A stretch of 44,530 nt of DNA from Nitrosomonas sp. (lineage in GTDB: Bacteria > Pseudomonadota > Gammaproteobacteria > Burkholderiales > Nitrosomonadaceae), in contig BQJA01000018.1 of the NCBI GenBank assembly GCA_021604405.1, positions 1 through 44,530 on the forward strand, read 5' to 3'. The notes beneath the pieces are model-generated. The model worked only from the letters and a program-made list of their open reading frames with translations. It did not search any database and was not told the DNA's origin. Positions within the stretch are counted from its first letter, which is position 1. The number at the start of each line of letters is the position of its first letter. This document shows, one piece after another, positions 41,162-44,530 of the stretch. The position numbers and the translations under genes were made by a program.

Positions 41162-41259
41162 ATTACCCTGCCAGCGAGATGATTTTATAATTTGACGGCT
41201 GGTAATAATAACAAAATACACACCGGCACAGAATAATAGCGGAATGTTGCGGTCGTGAC

Positions 41260-42054
41260 TTAACCGAATCGGCCAGTAATATAATCTTCCGTCTGTTTAT
41301 TATTGGGTTTGATAAAAATTGTATCGGTCTCATTAAATTCTATTAGCTCACCCAGATACATGTAAGCCGTATAGTCAGAAACGCGTGCAGCCTGCTGCAT
41401 ATTATGCGTTACGATAAGTATGGTAACCTTGCTTTTTAAATCGGCAATCAACTCTTCAATACTCGCCGTAGCAATCGGATCAAGCGCTGAGGTTGGTTCA
41501 TCAAAAAGCAATATCTCAGGATCGGTTGCCAAAGCACGAGCGATACACAAGCGCTGCTGTTGGCCACCGGAAAGATTAAAGGCAAGCTTATGCAAGCGGT
41601 CTTTGACTTCGTCCCAAAGTGCAGCATTGCTTAATGCAGTTTCAACTTTTTCATCGAGTATTGCACGTTGTTTTACGCCCCTAACGCGCAATCCATAGGC
41701 CACATTTTCATAAATCGACTTCGGAAAAGGGTTAGGTTTTTGAAAAACCATACTAATTCGCATACGCACTTCAATTGGATCGACATTCTCGGACAGAATG
41801 TTGACATCATCCGGATGCAATATTATGTCGCCTTCATATTGATTCCCTGGATAGAGATCATGCATGCGATTGAAGCATCGAAGAAAGGTAGATTTCCCGC
41901 AGCCAGAAGGACCAATTAGCGCGGTAATCTGCTTGTCATGAAGAACCATATCAATATTATTGAGCGCATGAAATTCTCCATAATAGAAACTTAACCCTTT
42001 AACTTCGGACTTATATTGGATTGTTTCAGCATTTGGTATTAATTGATTTTGCAT
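41260..42054 (-). CDS. pstB: Phosphate ABC transporter ATP-binding protein
   Basis: ATPase of the high-affinity Pst phosphate importer. Walker A is GPSGCGKST (48-56), the signature [16 protein letters not shown] and Walker [14 protein letters not shown] follow, then the switch histidine in [27 protein letters not shown] is specific for PstB. Length 264. It follows pstA by nine bases. phoU, which often comes next, is not here; the region beyond pstB carries a convergent unrelated gene. Confidence 0.98.
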   Translation of the reverse strand: MQNQLIPNAETIQYKSEVKGLSFYYGEFHALNNIDMVLHDKQITALIGPSGCGKSTFLRCFNRMHDLYPGNQYEGDIILHPDDVNILSENVDPIEVRMRISMVFQKPNPFPKSIYENVAYGLRVRGVKQRAILDEKVETALSNAALWDEVKDRLHKLAFNLSGGQQQRLCIARALATDPEILLFDEPTSALDPIATASIEELIADLKSKVTILIVTHNMQQAARVSDYTAYMYLGELIEFNETDTIFIKPNNKQTEDYITGRFG

Positions 42055-42063
42055 GATTCTTTT

Positions 42064-42990
42064 CTACCATTTAATGTTTTTTCTCATACGATAACGTAAA
42101 TAAATTGCTAATCCATTCATTGTAAGCGTCATTACCACCAGAATAAGACCAGCCGCCGCCGCGTTGAACTGAAACTCTTCTTCAGGTCGGGACACCCAAT
42201 TGAACATTTGTATTGGCATAACAGTAAATGGCGCTTCCAACCATTCAAAAGATATAAACGGAAACTCGCTTTTCACTGGAGAAGGCGGGAGGAATGCAAT
42301 GAAGGTTAACGCACCGATCGTAATAATCGGCGCTGTTTCACCAATTGCACGTGCCAGGCCAATAATTACACCTGTCAGAATACCAGCTGATGAATAAGGC
42401 AAGATGTGATCAGACACTGTCTGCCATTTTGTTGCGCCCAGCGCATACGCACCTTCGCGAATAGTTACTGGAATAGACCGAATTGCCTCACGTGTTGCGA
42501 CAATCACAATTGGCAGGATTAATAATGCCAGCGCCAAACCTGCTGCTAATATACTTTGTCCAAAACCGAGCTGATAAACAAACAAGCCAAGTGCCAGCAA
42601 TCCATAGATGATGGAGGGTACGCCCGCCAGATTGGTTACATTGATTTCTATTATCTCCGTAAAAATATTTTTTGCCGCATATTCTTCCAGATAAATCCCA
42701 GCACCAATACCCAACGGTACAGCAGAAAATGCCGTCACCAGCATCACCAAAGTCGTACCGACCCATGCAGATAAAATGCCAGCGGACTCAGGATGCCGGG
42801 AAGGAAAAGATATAAAAAAATCCCATGTCAATCGGGGCATGCCATCTATTACCATTTGCGCGAATAGAGCAACGAACGTCAACACAGCGATCATTAACGC
42901 GAAAATTCCAGTAACCAGAAATATCAGATCCCAGCGCTTATGGCGGGCAATCATTCTGCGGATTTCTTTGATATTTTTTTCGGTTTTCAT
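42064..42990 (-). CDS. pstA: Phosphate ABC transporter permease PstA
   Basis: One of the two membrane permeases of the Pst importer. About six membrane helices are visible, and the coupling motif EAIRSIPVTIREGAYALGATKWQT fits the EAA loop of ABC permeases; NVTNLAGVPSIIYGLLALGLFV and ARAIGETAPIITIGA are PstA-type. Length 308. It follows pstC by 85 bases and precedes pstB by nine. Confidence 0.97.
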   Translation of the reverse strand: MKTEKNIKEIRRMIARHKRWDLIFLVTGIFALMIAVLTFVALFAQMVIDGMPRLTWDFFISFPSRHPESAGILSAWVGTTLVMLVTAFSAVPLGIGAGIYLEEYAAKNIFTEIIEINVTNLAGVPSIIYGLLALGLFVYQLGFGQSILAAGLALALLILPIVIVATREAIRSIPVTIREGAYALGATKWQTVSDHILPYSSAGILTGVIIGLARAIGETAPIITIGALTFIAFLPPSPVKSEFPFISFEWLEAPFTVMPIQMFNWVSRPEEEFQFNAAAAGLILVVMTLTMNGLAIYLRYRMRKNIKW

Positions 42991-43075
42991 TTGGCGAATT
43001 AATTGTATGAAATCGCGTCGATCTTTGACCCGCGTTTGCGGGTAGGCCGATAAAATTTATGAATATATTAGATGC

Positions 43076-44008
43076 TTAATAAATTTCACGATAATATTTG
43101 CGTAATAAATGTCCAATAATATTAAAAACAAGCGTCAGTAACAACAGTGTTAATCCGGCTGCAAATATGGTTTGATAACCAACACTGCCATGCGGCAAAT
43201 CTCCCAGACTTACTTGCACAATATAAGCAGTAATTGTTGCGGCGGGTTCCATCGGATTCCAGGTGAAATTCGGCTGCATACCGGCCGCAATTGCCACCAC
43301 CATGGTTTCCCCAACCGCGCGAGAGATACCCAATATATACGCCGCAGCAATCCCGGAAAAGGCTGCTGGCATAACAACCCGGACAGCAGTCTGTAAACGC
43401 GTCGCGCCCATCGCGTAGGATCCTTCTCGTAAATTCATGGGAACAGCACGCATCGCGTCTTCTGTCAATGAGCTAACGTAGGGAATAATCATTATTCCCA
43501 TCACCAACCCTGCAGAAAGCAGATTGAAGCCGGGTAATTCGGGAAAGATTATCTGTAATATTGGTGTAACGAACAAGAGCGCAAAGTAACCATAAACGAT
43601 GGTCGGGACACCACCCAGCAACTCTAAAAAAGGCTTTGCAACTTCACGTACTGAGAAAGGCGCAAATTCTGATAAATAAATGGCAATAATGGTGCCTAAT
43701 GGTATTGCGACCAATAAGGCCACCATCGAGCTTACCAATGTACCCGAAAGCAGCGGAAGTATCCCATACTTCGCATCATCAAACAGCGGCGTCCATTGCG
43801 TACCGGTCAAAAATTCCCAGATAGAAACATGTTGAAAAAATATCAAGGATTCTTTTACCAGCATTACAACTATCGCAATCGTAATACCCACAGAAAAAAG
43901 CGCAGCCAGAAACAGAAGTAACTCAATGAATCGCTCACGTAAATGACGCGTAAAACTGTACCCCAGCTTTCCAGGGTGCTTTAATTTAGTACGCGAACCA
44001 ACAGCCAC
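43076..44008 (-). CDS. pstC: Phosphate ABC transporter permease PstC
   Basis: The other permease of the Pst importer. The family segment WTPLFDDAKYGILPLLSGTLVSS, the FLELLGGVPTIVYGYFALLFVTP block and EDAMRAVPMNLREGSYAMGATRLQT (EAA loop) are present, with about six helices. Length 310. The start is GTG at 44008 with AAGGTG seven bases upstream. It is the first gene of a pstCAB unit; no pstS for the periplasmic phosphate-binding protein precedes it. A Pho-box-like repeat lies about 90 bases upstream. Confidence 0.97.
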   Translation of the reverse strand: MAVGSRTKLKHPGKLGYSFTRHLRERFIELLLFLAALFSVGITIAIVVMLVKESLIFFQHVSIWEFLTGTQWTPLFDDAKYGILPLLSGTLVSSMVALLVAIPLGTIIAIYLSEFAPFSVREVAKPFLELLGGVPTIVYGYFALLFVTPILQIIFPELPGFNLLSAGLVMGIMIIPYVSSLTEDAMRAVPMNLREGSYAMGATRLQTAVRVVMPAAFSGIAAAYILGISRAVGETMVVAIAAGMQPNFTWNPMEPAATITAYIVQVSLGDLPHGSVGYQTIFAAGLTLLLLTLVFNIIGHLLRKYYREIY

Positions 44009-44084
44009 TAAAATACACCTTCAAGAACGACATTGAATTTCATTAGACTTAACGATTAAGGAATAGTGATAGAACTTTAACTGC

Positions 44085-44117
44085 ATAGTACTACACGTTT
44101 GTTACATAATTGTTACA
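44085..44117 (-). promoter_or_regulatory. Pho-box-like repeat and -10 upstream of pstC
   Basis: On the minus strand TGTAACA (44117-44111), a 4-base spacer and a second TGTAACA (44106-44100) form a direct repeat with 11-base period. This is the architecture of PhoB sites (CTGTCAT-N4-CTGTCAT), with TGTAACA in place of TGTCATA. Nine bases later TACTAT (44090-44085) can serve as -10, where a PhoB-dependent promoter has it. The gene downstream is pstC, so regulation by phosphate starvation is likely. Confidence 0.6.
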
Positions 44118-44221
44118 ACAAACCAGCTTTACCAAAAGGCCCTGATACTCTTAGTATTTAAGGAACAATACTGTTTTATATATTTTTATTAATCGAGAAC
44201 AGGTTAATTCTATCGGATATT

Positions 44222-44260
44222 TGCCTGCCGGGTATAATCCATATAACACCCGGACAGGCA
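44222..44260. terminator. Hairpin downstream of the cytochrome gene
   Basis: TGCCTGCCGGGT (44222-44233) and ACCCGGACAGGCA (44248-44260) pair over 12 base pairs with a single bulged base and a 14-base loop. It lies about 60 bases after the cytochrome stop on the minus strand. There is no clear U-run, so it may be an inefficient terminator or an mRNA 3'-end stabiliser. Confidence 0.45.
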
Positions 44261-44322
44261 CATGGTCAGACTAAACCGTAACCGACTTTCAGCAACGGCT
44301 TTTACAGCAGAAACGCCGACGC

Positions 44323-44530
44323 TTAATAGTCATCATCATCGTCGTCCCAATCGTCATCATCGTCATCCCAATCGTCGTCGTCTTCCTTTAATACCATCTC
44401 GCCTGCAGCAAGACTGGCATCCAGATCAGTCATTTCGACTTCGTCATGAACCAGGTTCTGATGACAATCTATACACGTCGCACCTTCTGTTTCCATCTTC
44501 TTGTGCGCCGCCTGGGCATCCTCACCCGGT
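44323..44530 (-). CDS. NapC/NirT-type multihaem cytochrome c, C-terminal part (cut by window edge)
   Basis: Only the last 68 complete codons are in the window. They read AHKKMETEGATCIDCHQNLV near the left of the protein: a CxxCH haem site in the sequence setting of the final haem of NapC/NirT/NrfH membrane-anchored quinol dehydrogenases. In Nitrosomonas the tetrahaem member of this family, c(m)552, accepts or donates electrons between hydroxylamine oxidation and the quinone pool, and may be what this is; that is an inference. After a short linker (LDASLAAGEMVLKE) the protein ends in a repeat of Asp runs, D4-W-D6-W-D6-Y. The rest lies beyond the window. Confidence 0.7.
   Translation of the reverse strand, partial: PGEDAQAAHKKMETEGATCIDCHQNLVHDEVEMTDLDASLAAGEMVLKEDDDDWDDDDDDWDDDDDDY

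Larger units (their letters stand above)
44009..44322. other. Intergenic region between pstC and the cytochrome gene
   Basis: The 314 bases contain, from right to left on the minus strand, an imperfect hairpin after the cytochrome gene (44222-44260), then a Pho-box-like repeat with a possible -10 (44085-44117) and the short pstC leader. No gene is recognised. Confidence 0.5.

Overview
The window looks like chromosomal DNA of a betaproteobacterium close to Nitrosomonas. The reasons are moderate-to-low GC, proteobacterial forms of all core genes, a complete 14-subunit nuoA-N operon preceded by tpiA-secG-tRNA-Leu, and, at the right edge, the end of a NapC/NirT-type multihaem cytochrome of the kind that accompanies hydroxylamine oxidation genes. 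The genus is an inference; no 16S or ammonia-oxidation gene is inside the window.

Layout. 1-3500 (minus strand): the str operon rpsL-rpsG-fusA-tuf, with a strong sigma70-like promoter and a structured leader. 3643-7627 (minus): yajQ and the arginine genes argG, argF, argD. 8052-17173 (plus): gyrA, serC, serA, pheA, hisC, aroF, tyrA, a version of the aromatic/serine supraoperon; it stops after tyrA, where aroA-cmk-rpsA would often follow. 17174-20470: an AT-rich accessory segment with a two-domain surface-glycan-type protein (formyltransferase-like plus GINT1-like propeller), a decayed IS256-family transposase with a recognisable right end, and an orphan exported protein. 20492-23872 (minus): ogt-xerD and htpG, the latter behind a sigma32-like promoter. 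24092-38758 (minus): nuoA to nuoN, encoding respiratory complex I, ending in a small hairpin plus U-run that overlaps the nuoN stop codon. 38874-40188 (minus): tRNA-Leu(GAG), secG, tpiA. 40189-41105: a 660-base AT-rich region leading to a small exported two-cysteine protein (plus strand), with a promoter-like sequence and a perfect palindrome upstream. 41260-44008 (minus): pstC-pstA-pstB behind a Pho-box-like repeat, without pstS or phoU. 44323-44530 (minus): C-terminus of a multihaem cytochrome with an Asp/Trp repeat tail.

Most of the window is housekeeping: translation, arginine, serine and aromatic amino acid synthesis, gyrase, complex I and phosphate uptake. The less ordinary parts are the accessory segment after tyrA, the leader of the str operon, the small exported protein with its own elaborate upstream region, and the acidic tail of the cytochrome. 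I did not find a defence system, CRISPR array, prophage or clearly new multi-gene system.
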